NCBI RefSeq assembly: GCF_021869535.1
Contig: NW_026262593.1
Span: forward strand, 69,590,322 to 69,654,321
Length of the DNA stretch: 64,000 bases
Reading direction: 5' to 3'
Source of the DNA: Mytilus californianus
Taxonomy: Eukaryota; Mollusca; Bivalvia; Mytilida; Mytilidae
In this document: positions 35,052-47,370 of the stretch, piece by piece
Position numbering within the stretch: position 1 is the stretch's first letter
Layout: each line of letters starts with the position of its first letter
Program-made: the position numbers and the translations under genes
The notes under the pieces: model-generated
What the model saw: the letters and a program-made list of their open reading frames with translations, nothing else
Databases searched by the model: none
Told to the model about the DNA's origin: nothing

Positions 35052-35860
35052 ACAGTGAAGTAGTTGATGCAAATATCTGTAGCAAAGTTTGCATGTGAAC
35101 AGTCAGGAATTAATAAATCCTCTCAAATATAATGGTTGTATGTTTAACACTATTCTTTTCATTTTATCTAACTCAACCGTGGCAGGTATTGAATCTTCAA
35201 CTTCAAGTCATTATCCGAGTAGATTTTTATAAACTGATAGGTCCTTTCTGGATCTTTTAATATCTCTGAAACCAGGTCATCTCTTAAGATGTGTAGAACA
35301 ATACTAGTTGAAACAGTATTCTTTTACCACCATTTCGTTCAAATGCTACTTTCCATTTGTTTTAATTAAAAATAAATGTTTGGCCTTTTTCGATCCTTTT
35401 TGTGGTCTCTTCACCTGATAACATCATCCGCGATAAACACGCTGAGTTTGGTAATTTTACTTAATACTTAAGTATATATTCCAACTTTCGTATTTATTAT
35501 TTATTTTATTTGTTTAATTGAGAACCATTCCTTAATCTACATGTTTTAGCAAAAAACTTAGAGCCATTCATTAAGTAAATGTGTGTTGTCAATTTTCAAA
35601 GTTCAGACAATTGAAACAGTATTAAAATAATACATATTTTATTCAAATAAATAGATTCATTTGAACGTACTAGGGTGAGTTCCAGAAATGTAATGTTTAT
35701 AGTTCTTTATAAAGGTGGCAATTTCAAATTGTGCAACGATGGAAAGTTTTAGTTGTATTAAAATGTATGTGTATTTACATGACTTAAAGTTCTTAATTGT
35801 AGAAACTTATATTGAAGTACATGATAAGAATATTTCCATATAAATGAGACTATGGATTAT
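35052..35860. other. Non-coding stretch
   Basis: AT-rich; nothing recognised. Confidence 0.5.
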
Positions 35861-35862
35861 GA

Positions 35863-36007
35863 ACAGATATATCATGTTAAGAAGGGGTATTTGCGAAAAA
35901 TACCAGTCGAGAGAATGTTAAATTTCGCGAGCCGTAAGGCGAGGGAAATTCATTCTCAAGACTGGTATTTTTCGCAAATACCCCTCAAGAACATGCTATA
36001 TCTGTTT
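35863..36007. repeat. Foldback with about 65-bp arms
   Basis: Left arm with GGGGTATTTGCGAAAAATAC and right arm with GTATTTTTCGCAAATACCCC, separated by a short GC-rich loop near GAGCCGTAAGGCGAG. About 10% mismatch between arms. Confidence 0.9.
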
Positions 36008-36293
36008 AATTACACCGAATGTTAACGTACAAAACGCATTGATGATCGTGACATAAAACGCAATGATGATCGTGACATAAAACGCATTGATGATCGTGAC
36101 ATTACAAGCGTCCAGTCGGATAGAGTATTTTTTGGCAAATACCACGACAGAGAGGGTAAGAAAGGCATATCCTTTTTGCATATACCCCGGCGCTGTTAAA
36201 AATGAACGATATTCATTTGATAAAAGTAAATTGGTGAAAAATACACTGGCTATCAACCAATCAAAACCCAGGATTCTTACATAAGGTGTAATT
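36008..36293. repeat. Element with AATTACACC ends and three 24-bp tandem units
   Basis: Begins AATTACACC (about 36009) and ends GGTGTAATT (about 36293). Inside, the unit AAAACGCATTGATGATCGTG plus ACAT occurs three times (36031-36102). Confidence 0.6.
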
Positions 36294-37358
36294 ATATTTA
36301 CAACAAAACATAACACTAGAAACCAGGTGAATTACATGACGACAGTGCACAATTGCAATTCAAGTATTTCGTCATACGATTTTAGCACATCTATATTTTG
36401 AGTTTCCCCTGTTCTCTGATAACTATACTAATAGAATCTAGCTGGCATGTTGTGATCTGGCGTTTTGTAACATCCTGCAACGCCAGATTGAGTTGAAACA
36501 GTTTCATTCCCATAATTTTATCTTACGGTGCTTTAAATGTTCCTTCTTTGAACAACAATTTGTACAAAATACTACTAAGATATAACAGTTGAATTAGCAT
36601 TTCATTTATTAATTCGAGAGAGAAATCAGTAAACAGCTCATAATGAAAAAGTTCATGAAAACACATATCGTTCGATTATTTTATATTTTAATATGTTAAT
36701 CGTCATTTTACAAAAAACAACTCTAGTAAAGGATTTGAATTGTGACGGATGTTTTCAAGTTTAATTTGTACTACAAAAAATTATATCTACTTCCTGAATT
36801 ATTCCTCGGTCTTTATTAAACACAATCAATTTTAATCGAATATATTGTTGTATTTCCATGTGAATAATTTCCTCAATAACATCACGGAAATAAAATAGTT
36901 ATTGAGGAGTGTGTTTTATACTTAAAAAAGTAAATGAAAATTCTGTATCATTACTTTTATTTAGATGTGATCATCGGTAAACTATTGTTACCTCGAATAT
37001 TTAGCTAAATTTAATCTCACGAAGAAAAAAGTTAACAAATTTTCTATTCTGAATATACTGCTAGACTTTTTCATAAAAGATTTTTTAAGAATTTCATTTG
37101 AGGCAAATACAGAATACTTGAACTTCGACTAGCGCTGTACATTTATTGATTCTTGTTCTTTTTGACAAATCTTCTTTGTTATAAAGTCAATATTATCTAG
37201 TAAAAAATCTCACATTCTATTTCTTTTTTATGCATTTTAAATGTTTTGGTAGGAAAACAACTAATAGATTCTAAGTTTCGGTGATTTAGAAAGGTGTTAA
37301 AAGTTTTCAAATATTCAGTAATTGACCGATTATCAAAACATAGTAGTTTTTCAAAATA
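36294..37358. other. Non-coding stretch
   Basis: AT-rich; nothing recognised. Confidence 0.5.
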
Positions 37359-37620
37359 TAAACGAAACGCTCGTCTGGCGTACAAAATTTCAATCCTGGT
37401 ATTTCGGATGAGGTGTTTTTTATGATTCATTTGGACGCACAAGTGTTCAGGAAAAGTTAGTTATACCTGCTGCACTGGTGAACCCTGTCGCGTTACTCTT
37501 GATAGTACACCCATCATAGATACCAGGAGTAAACTTGTGTACGCCAGACGCGCGTTTCATCTTTAAAAGACTATACAGCGACGCTCGAATAAAAAAAAAG
37601 CATGATAGGAGAGCTTGAGA
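37359..37620. repeat. Foldback of the GTACGCCAGACGCGCGTTTC family
   Basis: 37359-37401 (AACGAAACGCTCGTCTGGCG) and 37519-37560 (GTACGCCAGACGCGCGTTTC) are inverted copies with ATACCAGG at the inner edges. Further single copies lie at 40227-40300 and 41922-41980 and, diverged, in the foldback at 46670-46865. Confidence 0.75.
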
Positions 37621-38449
37621 CTGTCGTATTAAATTATGACATAAAACAGTTATTCTAACTATCCTACTACCTGTCGATACATTTATTTTTGGCATTGCAG
37701 AAGTCATGTCTTCTTTGACTGTTCATGACGTTAAAATACTAAATCCCTGGGATGTATTTTAGTTGATTTTAGTCTCTGATGCATGACTTTTTATTATTAA
37801 TTGTTTTGGCTTTTAACTAGCTGTCAGTAACTGCGAGTACTCTCAAATCGTACTTTCTTTTTAATTTGACCTGTTGATACTATTTGTAATGCTTTTTTGT
37901 TATTTAATGTTAACATGGATCTTGTCTATATACCAGCTTTGATTATTTGGTATTTAATTTACTACAAATTTTAACTTCTTCGTACTATGAACATCAAAAT
38001 TATTTCATTTTTCCTTAGATGCTGTTCTTGGACCTGTACAGGAAGTTTTATCTTGCACTAATTGTATATTTTTATTGTTGATATTCACCCCATATGTACC
38101 AAGTGTTAGATTAGTTTTATTGATATTTAAGAAATTTCTTGGTATTCCTAAACGGAAGATTTTATACACACAGAAGAAGAAGTATACTTAACAACAAAAT
38201 TATTTTCATTTACCTGTTTATAATATGACGCAGGTTTCTTCAAAAGTGATGATTTTCTAAAAATTGTTTGAAATTTCACAGTGGATATCATACTTTAACT
38301 TTGTTTAAACCTGTTTATTTACTTTTGACTTTAATTGTTTATTCCTTGTAATTTTTTATTAACTGTGTATTTGCATTCAGGTGTCACAGGTCAAATTTAT
38401 TCGTTCATTGTGTGTTAATTTACGTTTTTTGATTGAGTTAAGCCTTCCA
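37621..38449. other. Non-coding stretch
   Basis: AT-rich; nothing recognised. Confidence 0.5.
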
Positions 38450-38850
38450 ATTGATATTTATAGTGTGTTTTTCTATGTTGTGATGTTATACTATTGTTTC
38501 AGAAAAGGGAGAAGGTTTGGTACCATTAAAACGTTTATTCCCGCTGCAAATGTTTGCACCTATCCTAAGTCAGGAATCTGATTACAGTAGTTGTCGTCTG
38601 TTTATGTAGTTCATACGTGTTTCTCGTTTCTCGTCTTTATATAGATTAGACCGTTGGTTTTTCCGTTTGAATGGAATTACACTAGTAATTTTTTGGGGCC
38701 CTTTATAGCTTGCTGTTCGGTGTGAGCCAATGCTCCGTGTTGAAGGCCGTACCTTGACCTATAATGGTTTACTTTTATAAATTGTAACTTGGATGGAGAG
38801 TTGTCTCTCATTGGCACTCATACCACATCTTCCTATATCTATATAAAGGT
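38450..38850 (+). repeat. Dispersed bivalve repeat, third copy
   Basis: Long parallel to 24770-25160 across its length, ending CATACCACATCTTCCTATAT. Confidence 0.8.
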
Positions 38851-40226
38851 AAATCGAGTTTTTGTCATTTATTAAAATTGTTTTGTACGAGGACTTGCGT
38901 ATTCAAACAAAGTAAACTCAGTTTAAATATTTCAATTTTTTTATGATCTGTTTGTGCAAAGAAGGCTTTTTTTGTGTGATGTAGTGTTATTAGTAATTTT
39001 TCGTCCCACCTTTTGACGGTCTTGCTTCAATTTCTTATATGTTAAAGCCTTGTCATCGATAGTCAACTACACTACAATTGCGATAACTTGAAGCCGTTTT
39101 AATCTAGATTTCATTCAATGTGGTCGTCAACGCTGTTTTGCTAAAAATATGATATATAAAAAAAAATATTTTGTTTTCTTTGAACAACTCGACCTACAAA
39201 ATAATCTTCAAGTGAATTGTTACCTGCAATATAACCGACTGTTGCATTTTCACCTGAAATGTCTGTTTGAAGCAAAATGGTCGTCACTTTTCGTCCTTCT
39301 GAAATCACAGAAGATTTCAATTATAGATTGGAAATACTTATATGTTAACTAAATTCGTTGAATGACAATATCACATTGCGAAAACATGAAAATCAATGAA
39401 TGACATATTTTATATTTTAGTAGATTTTCATTCACAAGACCATTGGTAAAGATTCGCTCAACATTGTATTTGAAAATAGGTACAATTATTGGTGTCAAAT
39501 ATTCAATGTTTTGAAAAACAAAAACTTATCAAAAATACCAACCGGTTTTATCTGTGTGATGTTTTGTCGTTGTCACTAAGAAACCAGTAATGTGGTGACA
39601 TCTGAAAGTAATTTTTAGAATCACTATTTGTGAAAAAATAAACAAAACATAGTAAAACAATCTAGCATAAATGTCCAGAAGAAGCATGCTTATTTAAACA
39701 AACTTATACTTATATAAATCAATACGACTTTGTCAGTTTTTATGGACTTCCCCTTTTTGAATTGCCTTGGAGTTCTGTCTTTTTGTTATACTTTTTTTAT
39801 ACTGGTATGATAGACAAAAAACTGTATGCCGGTACAGGGAAACAACTATAATGCTTCAACGAATAAAACGCGGGTGACAGGAATCGTCAACAATATAGCA
39901 CAATGCTAAGTTAAACAGACACCAGAGATAAAAAAAAAACCCAACTAACAACAAGATACAACGAACAAAACATACTGAAATATATTCACTGCCATGTTTA
40001 TCTATATTGTGACTTAATAGAAACAATAGTAGTTTACTGATATATTAAAATCCCATAAATCCAACTGAACTATAATATTTTAACTGGCACCGATCTAAAT
40101 TGTTCATATTGTATAGTATAAATATAATAAAATAAAATAAAATAACGTATGAAAATAGCATTTGCAGAGCATGATCTTTTTATTGCACTGCAGGAGAGAA
40201 ATAAATGTGTCATCAAATTAATAACT
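38851..40226. other. Non-coding stretch
   Basis: AT-rich; nothing recognised beyond simple A-runs. Confidence 0.5.
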
Positions 40227-40600
40227 GATATCAGGATAAAAAAATTGTACGCCAGACGTGCGTTTCGTCTACAAAAGACTCATCAGTGACGCTCGAATAA
40301 AATATTCTAAAAAAGGCCAAATAAAGTACGAAGTTAAAGAGCATTGAGGACCAAAAAATTTCCGAAAGGTTTTGCCAAATATAGCAAAGGTAGTCTATTC
40401 CTGGGGTAGAAAATCCTTAGTATTTCGAAAAATTCAAATTTTTGTAAACAGTTAATTTATCATTATGACCGATGATAATTTATGTCAATACAGAATTGCT
40501 GACTACTGGGCTGGTGATACCCTCGGAGAGGAAACCTCAACCAGAAGTGGCATCGACCCAGTGGTTGAAAATAAAATAATCATAGATGCCAGGATAAAAA
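40227..40600 (+). repeat. Dispersed repeat bounded by ATCAGGATAAAA-like ends
   Basis: Starts GATATCAGGATAAAA with GTACGCCAGACGTGCGTTTC, holds TGGGCTGGTGATACCCTCGG and GTGGCATCGACCCAGTGG, and ends ATAGATGCCAGGATAAAA. The two similar ends are direct repeats. Confidence 0.65.
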
Positions 40601-40956
40601 AAAACCATTTATTGCAGATATCGTGGTGAACATAACAAAAAAAGAGGAACCACACTTGCCTTCCATTCAATATTGGTTTTGTATGTTTTCTGTATAATTG
40701 AATCTAATCGTGTTACTCTTAGAGTACAGTATTTTACAAATAAGGGTCACGTTTACTTACTAGTGTTTTATGATTTTTTCATCAAATGATATTTGAAAAG
40801 CCAGTTGAATAAGGAAAAAACGATACACTAATAAAAAAGAAATACAAATACAAAAACATAATTTTATATGATTATTAAAATATGAGTAACTCCATAATTG
40901 GTTTGGTATAGTCCCGTTGATAAGCTGTTTAACATGATAAATGTGTTTGTATTTAC

Positions 40957-42577
40957 CTATAATACTTCTTACAGCCACAAATCTCAGTGCACCTCCTTCC
41001 ATAGAACCCATTACTAGTATTACATGGTGTACAATCTAATCCTGTGCTAGAGGTATATCCTATAGGACACTCTGGAATGTAGTTACATGTTAATTGAGAA
41101 GTATGAAATAAAACAACAACTGAATGTTGTTTATCTTCAAACTATTCATATAATGTCCTTGTCCATTACGTGGATAGTTTTTTGAATTGTTCCAATTACT
41201 CTCACGTCTTGCACCCTTTTCTGTGAAAAGTTACTTCATTATTGTTCTGGTTATTATTACCGTTAAAAAATTATTCCACGTATAAAAATCTTTTATAGTT
41301 GAAAAACATTTATCTGCAATACGATATGAGACATGTAATAAGCTTGACATTGACAACCACGAAAAAACCCTATTCCTTTGTTTGGATACTTCTAACTTTT
41401 TTTTGAAAATCGCTCCTCCTTAGCAGTACATTTGGTGAATTTGATCATTTTGTACCAATGAGATCCGATGAATTTTACCATGCGATATGTTGGCGTAATT
41501 CATAAATAGTAATTGTTTTATATCGTTTGGCCTGACTTAGAATTATAAACACAGTAAAGTATCTTGTAAGCATATTTTTTCGGATTCAATTTAACGTGAG
41601 CTTACTTATGACACCTGTAATGACCGCACGTAACCCATTCGTTTTCGTTGAATAAATCTACTCAAAATTTTTTATGGGCATAAAAAATACTATTTTATAA
41701 CAGCAGAGGAAATAAAAATAAGTCATTTTTTTCTTCCTCAATTTTTTATTTGTGCTGAGTTTTGGTAATGACATTTCGTATATGATATCTGGCAGTTTAT
41801 ACGTGTTTTTAGTTCCTCAAATTAAGTGATTGTTTGTCTTTTAATTCCGAAATGGTGCAAGAAAAGCTATCACATCATCATTTTTTATTTCCATCCCTTT
41901 TCATAGAAGTAATTTAAAGTCATCATAGATACCAGAATTAAAATTGTGTACGTCAGACGCGCGTTTTGTACAAAGAAGATTTAATCGCATATAATTGTAG
42001 TTCCTTTTATACGGAGTTGATAAACAGAGCTATGCTGTGCTCCTAACAAAATCCTTCTAGCAGGGTTATCATGGTTATGAAAAAAAAAACGATTGAAATC
42101 GACATTGCACCAGCTTTGTGATTACCACCAAGAATGGTTTGCCTGATTCAATGCGTTTGTACCTCAAGTTCGTTTAAAAACTACCGATTACGTCCAATTC
42201 TTTCCCGTGGCATGTTTTACCGAATCTGGACTCACAAGGCTCATGATACATTCATTGCAAAAGTCGTTTATCCTGTTTTTTTATAAGTTATTATTATTGT
42301 ATATTCCACATAAATTTACGAGTTTATGATCAACAAATTATAAGCTAGGTATCTTTAATAACTATTGCCTCTGATTAACGGCAAATGGTTGTGTTTAATG
42401 AATCACAAATCAACTATTATCTATCCAATTGCATGTACATGTACAGTACCCAGATGTTATGTATTCATACACTTTTAAACCTGAAAGAAACTTGAAATAA
42501 ACCTGAAATAATTTGTTACCAATTTTCAAATAAAGAATGCATGCAGAATTCCTCCAAAAAAAGATTTATGAAACCTG

Positions 42578-42622
<45 letters not shown>

Positions 42623-42968
42623 GTCTATAAAAAGGACCAACCAGCAAATTTACTATGTACCGGATCGTCTAGAATAGACGATACTGTGCAGATAAGGAAA
42701 AAAATTATATAAGTCTAGAGATTTGCACAACGATACTTATATAAGATGGTATTATACGAAGATGTTGTTAATAAATCGTGTTGACAAATATTTCGGCTTA
42801 ACAAATAGCCTTCTTCGGTGTCAATTATTTCAACAATATATGGTATTGTTGAAATAATTGACACCGAAGAAGGCTATTTGTTAAGCCGAAATATTTGTCA
42901 ACACGATTTATTTACAACATCTTCGTATAATACCATCTTATATTAGTATCGTTGTGCAAATCTCTAGA

Positions 42969-43002
<34 letters not shown>

Positions 43003-43441
43003 AGACGGGTTTTCATTTACACAATTGTAGTTATCATGTATTGTTGGAATCGGTGCCATTTCAGTATTTTAGTTCAAATTGTTTAAACTGGAATTTACTG
43101 TCGGAAATACCATCAAATTATGTGTTGATCCTTTAATTTTTAGATATTTAAAATGCGGAAAGTAATCCAATTTTTTGTAAAAATAAACATCATATCATTA
43201 TAAAATTCTTACAACTGTTAAGTGTTAATCCATTTTTCCCTATTCATTGTTATTGATCATCCAGTGAGGTTGTCTTGTATGAAGAAACCCATTTTTTTCC
43301 TTTGAATGTATTTGATGATGATTAATGAATTCCGTCTAACGTGAAACACTTTGCAACTTACCTTCACAAGTGTGTCCATTCCACTTGTAATTTTTACAGC
43401 AGTACGATTGCTCCATTGCTTTTCCTCTTTCTGTGACATAC
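40957..43441 (-). CDS. EMI/EGF-like-domain (MEGF/SREC-type) protein, two joined exons
   Basis: Exon 43362-43441 (80 bases) and exon 40957-41071 (115 bases) join in phase at GAA-G / AG-TGT. They read YVTERGKAMEQSYCCKNYKW, NGHTCEECPIGYTSSTGLDC, TPCNTSNGFYGRRCTEICGC. The first part has the CC.NY.W.G..C pattern that ends EMI-like segments. The second has EGF-like spacing with GFYGRRC, as in MEGF10/scavenger-receptor class F proteins, which are expanded in bivalves and act as membrane receptors for ligand or particle recognition. Donors are GTAAGT and GTAAAT; acceptors TTTAG and TTCCAG. The frame ends mid-codon at 40957, so more exons are needed; the rest of the protein was not found with certainty. 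Confidence 0.75.
41072..42580. other. Intron-like non-coding stretch
   Basis: AT-rich; contains one GTACGTCAGACGCGCGTTTT repeat copy (41946-41965) and no exon seen. Confidence 0.5.
42581..42619. repeat. (AT)n tract
   Basis: Perfect AT dinucleotide repeat left of the large foldback; a second run lies at about 42970-43000 on its right. Confidence 0.95.
42706..42976. repeat. Large foldback, about 130-bp arms
   Basis: Arms meet near 42842 with almost no loop. The left arm runs TATAAGTCTAGAGATTTGCA to TCAATTATTTCAACAATAT; the right arm is its complement with only a few changes. (AT)n runs flank both sides. Confidence 0.95.
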
Positions 43442-44270
43442 CTAAACAGAATGATTATCAGTACTATAGAGGCCTCTAGCATTTAGTAAAACAATTGTGT
43501 TTATAATGCATTCTTCTGATTTTTTTACTGCTGTCCCTTCGTCTTCCTGTCCCTATCCGGGGTACGCCACTGTAATATAATCAACCATTAAATATTATTG
43601 GCTGTAAAAACAAACATAAACATGAAATGAAACTGAAAATATTATAAGTCAGTTTTTTAGGCCAAGAATGCCTTCTTTCTGATTCACATTTTCTTTAAAA
43701 CAACTCTGACCATTTGTTAAAAAACCCAGACGTTTTTAAAAATGTTGCTCTAGAAAAAAACGGACAATGTAATACACCGAATTTAATGTGAAATACAAGG
43801 AAATTGTGCGTCGGTTGTGCCCAAAACGTATATAGTATTCAGAATAAGCTGAACAGTCATGAATTAAACTATCATACTTGCAAACTAGCAGTAAATCGAT
43901 CTGATCGCATGTTATATCACTCGAAAAAATCTGGTCTACACTGGATGGTCCGATTCACTCAAAACAAAACACGATCTCAGCCGGACACTATACCTACCCA
44001 TACTCGTGAGGCAAGCTATGACTTTGAAAATAATACAAGCTATGACTTTGAAAATAACACAACTTGAAAAGATAGATTCTTCATCATGTTTTGGACGGTA
44101 ACTATAAAAGTTTCTATAGCAAAGCCTGGAAATATTAATGGAAATCAATGAATCATTGATAAGGGGTTCCACTGTGAAAAGCATTTTTCTATAGTTTTTG
44201 ATAAGATTTGTGCATGCCAATGAAATATTTACATTCGTATACTTTAATCCGCTTGATATTTTTGATTAAT
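43442..44270. other. Intron-like non-coding stretch
   Basis: AT-rich. A 21-bp direct duplication (AAGCTATGACTTTGAAAATAA) lies at 44012-44054. Confidence 0.5.
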
Positions 44271-44274
44271 CTTT

Positions 44275-44945
44275 ATTGCAAAATTACACCCATAAGGGTC
44301 AAGCAATACAAACAAACAATGATACAGTTAAATATAATACAATGCAATACAATACAATACAATACAATACAATAGAACATATTTTAAGGAAGAGTTCAAT
44401 TTACAAATTTATATAAAAAAACACAATCATAAACTTGTCTGACATGGGTCTGACCCCCTCAGTTCTAAAGACTGCTTAATGAAGACTCCAATATGACAAA
44501 CAAGTTCAGGAGTGGGGTTTAGAATGTGTTTTAGTTTAGTAAATGCATCAAGATGTTGAAATAATGGTACATAGTCTTTTAGATAAGCAAATAAAATTGA
44601 AAGCAATGCTATGTTAATGTCACGATGCCAAAAGAAATGAAATTCGTCATCTCGGACTCCACATTTTTTACATAATCTTTGTGCTCTTTGAATGTTTCTG
44701 TATCTACCCAATTCAATGCCTAGGAAATGATCACAAAGTCTAAATTTTGAAAGTAACTGCCTACGTAAAAAATTATTGCAATTTAAATATTCCGCAGACT
44801 AACAATTAATTTTTAATTTCCTATAAAGACAAAGTTTGGATGAGGAATGCAATTTTGAAAGTTTATCTAAAGTAGTTTTTTCATAATCTTCTGAAACAAA
44901 CTTTTTAATATTACATTTTAACATATTTTTGTTATTGTTTAAAAG
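44275..44945 (-). mobile_element. 5'-truncated LINE, 3' end
   Basis: The minus strand ends a non-LTR retrotransposon: a Lys-rich segment, one in-frame stop, then FRLCDHFLGIELGRYRNIQR and LCKKCGVRDDEFHFF. The last is the CCHC-like zinc motif (C-x2-C...H...) that ends many LINE polymerases, here with the final Cys missing (WHRD). It ends at TTSL-stop near 44427. The element finishes in a (ATTGT)n tail (44337-44373), a usual LINE 3' tail. Truncated before the reverse transcriptase, so dead. Confidence 0.75.
44337..44373. repeat. (AATAC)n microsatellite, tail of the LINE
   Basis: Seven pentamers AATAC (ATTGT-type on the minus strand) at the 3' end of the LINE fragment. Confidence 0.9.
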
Positions 44946-46328
44946 GTACATTAATATTAGAGTGATTTTCTCGGTTTATTTTCATATCTTTAATGATACC
45001 AGTATCATTCACGGTTAACTGTTCTAGCACAATAATGGCTCAAATAAACGATATAAGTGTGAGATATATGGCTGAGACTCAAATATACAATTTGCAAATG
45101 CCCATGCAGCAAACTTTTAAATAAAAAGCAGTTAATTACCTTTTGCACAATCCGGTCGGGTAAACTTCTTGCAATAAAATCAAAATATTTACTCGCAAAA
45201 TTAATGTAACATCCATCTGAAAATCATTCCATAGATATGATATCGTTTTTTTACGGAAGTACACATTAAATGATGTAAAAATGTTATCTTTATATTTTTT
45301 TTTGGTACATGATAATGACGAATATGTGTATCCGTGAATACAAAAAAATGTATTACTGCATAGCTTTGAAATGACTTCTTTTCGTAAAATACCATTATCT
45401 TACCCCTTCCCAAGTAAAAAAAAACTCAGATTAACTAAATGGTAAAATTACCCTTATGTTATTATTAAAATTGAGATGAACAGCGAAGAAAAAAAAGTCA
45501 CAAGTGAATTGGAACGTGTACGTACAGAAACTGATCTGTGAATGGTCTCTTCGTCAACATCTATGCACGTTTCGACAATAAACTGTAGATATTCCTATGA
45601 ACATTAAAATGCGCTCCTTTAAAAGTAGGCTTTTAATGTATTGTTATGAATCCAAGATTATGGCAAAACTCAGTAATGATCCGTCTAAATCACATTTAAT
45701 TGAAAAAAACATGCTGTACCTTTTTGATATTTATGCTTTAAAGAAAACAAATCTAACTGCAGAAATTTAATTTACCCAATTATTTGAAATCAATCAAGTA
45801 CGAACAGCCTTTTCTAGATTTGGATATCATGGTTTTGCAAAAAAAAAAAACTCGCTCAAAATAGTTCAACAAAAGAAACGACTTTTAGTTCCTTATTATT
45901 TATATTCCTTTTTCGACGGTGATGCTTCTTTCGGTCATTTTTTTAGGGTGTATATTTCTTAACTCGTTCACTACACACTACGCACGTGTCGATAGTGACG
46001 TTCTTCATTCAATAGACGTAATTTATTGAAATGACTTGTAAAGGTGACTTCCTTACGCAAACAGAAAAGAACTATAATCAAATGCCAGCTTACACAGTAA
46101 TATCAACCACTTAACTTTCAAACCAATCTGATGCATCAACACATTGGACATTGTGTACAAACATGACAATCCTAGACATTATAGACGGTATATGTCTATA
46201 CCAAATGTTTGTACCTATTCAAATTACTTAATTTTCAGGAGCAATCAGTCAATTCAAACAGAATTTATCAATTTTCCGTTTCGTTTTTTTCTAAAAAAAT
46301 TTTCGTTTTTAAATTGAATTGTACTTAC
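44946..46328. other. Non-coding stretch
   Basis: AT-rich. A splice-like block at 45140-45167 was considered and rejected on phase. Nothing else seen. Confidence 0.5.
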
Positions 46329-46358
46329 CATACTGCATAATCCTTATATTTCAGCTGA
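46329..46358 (-). CDS. Candidate upstream micro-exon of the EMI/EGF gene
   Basis: Thirty bases (26 if the nearer AG is used) between TATTCCAG and GTAAGT reading QLKYKDYAVW. Its two-base end joins in phase to the exon at 43441, giving AVWYVTERGK, as expected before the EMI cysteines. The short length leaves room for chance. Confidence 0.4.
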
Positions 46359-46669
46359 CTGGAATAAAATGAGGATTACTGAATTAGTATTATAAGTTTG
46401 GCAGCAGTTGCAATTCAAGGTCCTACTTTATAATATTTTTAGATTGAATTTTTCATTTATTCTCATTTCTCGTCAACTTGGATACAATGCTTGATGGCTG
46501 ATTCTTAAAAAGGCTCATGAATGTGTCATTTAATCAAACTTACTCATTGAATGGTTTTGCAAATGTTTTATTTTTTTATAACAATGGCATGCAGTCATTG
46601 TTTTAACTTACTGGGTTACTTAATAACAAAAACGTATTTTAATTCCAACTTGAGTTGATTAGCAAAAAC

Positions 46670-46865
46670 TCATCAAAGATATCAGGCTTATAATTTGTCA
46701 GAATAAGACTAATTAGTGGCGCGCCAATCAAATTGATTGAAACAATTGATCCTTCATATATTTTTTTAACTTTTAGTTTTTAATACTTTTAAATATCTAG
46801 TCTTATATATAGACGAAACGCGCATCAGCCGAAGAAAATTATAAATCCTGATATCTTTGATGAGT
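46670..46865. repeat. Foldback of about 195 bp
   Basis: CATCAAAGATATCAGGCTTA (about 46673) is mirrored by TAAATCCTGATATCTTTGAT (about 46843-46862). The inside holds ACGAAACGCGCATC, linking it to the GCCAGACGCGCGTTTC family. Confidence 0.75.
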
Positions 46866-47234
46866 GGTTATATTGTTAATAACAGTGGTAGCAAGGTGTT
46901 AAACGTTTCTGAATTTGTCAAATTTCTATGATGGGGATGTTTAATGCGGATGATGCCATACATCACATAGTTACAAACGCAAAAGAGGAAATGAGTTTTG
47001 ATCAGAGCTATTGTTTTGTCCCTGAAATTGTAAAAAAAATATTGTTCAGTTCTTTTCAGTTATGTTTCTTCATTTGATTTATAAAAAGGAAGAGAAGAGA
47101 TAATTTGGACGCCTTAAACACTCCTTTAGAAAAATTTCAAGACTAAAGCAAAAACACAGGACATAGTTCAAAAAAAGGAAAACTGATATCCGACAGATAA
47201 ATGTCTGGTGTACATCTGAAGTATGTTATATAAA

Positions 47235-47370
47235 GATAAAGCGATGTGGTATGATTACCAATGAGACAACTATCCACCAAAGTTCGATTGAAGTGGATGT
47301 AAGCAATTATAGGTAACCGTACGGACTTCAACAATGAGAAAACCCCGTACTGTATAATCGTCTAGAAATT
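47235..47370 (-). repeat. Dispersed bivalve repeat fragment
   Basis: GTGGTATGATTACCAATGAG followed by AGGTAACCGTACGGACTTCA matches the family at 31075-31400. Confidence 0.65.

Noticed and set aside
42842-42910. Hammerhead-ribozyme-like core in the foldback (CGAAGA, GGC...GCC stem, GAAA), as found in Penelope-like elements
   Set aside because: The core CUGAUGA differs at two essential positions and the flanks do not form stem I, so no ribozyme is supported.
45140-45167. Possible micro-exon KFTRPDCAK on the minus strand with a GTAATT donor
   Set aside because: Its phase does not fit between the 46329 and 43441 exons and would create a stop.
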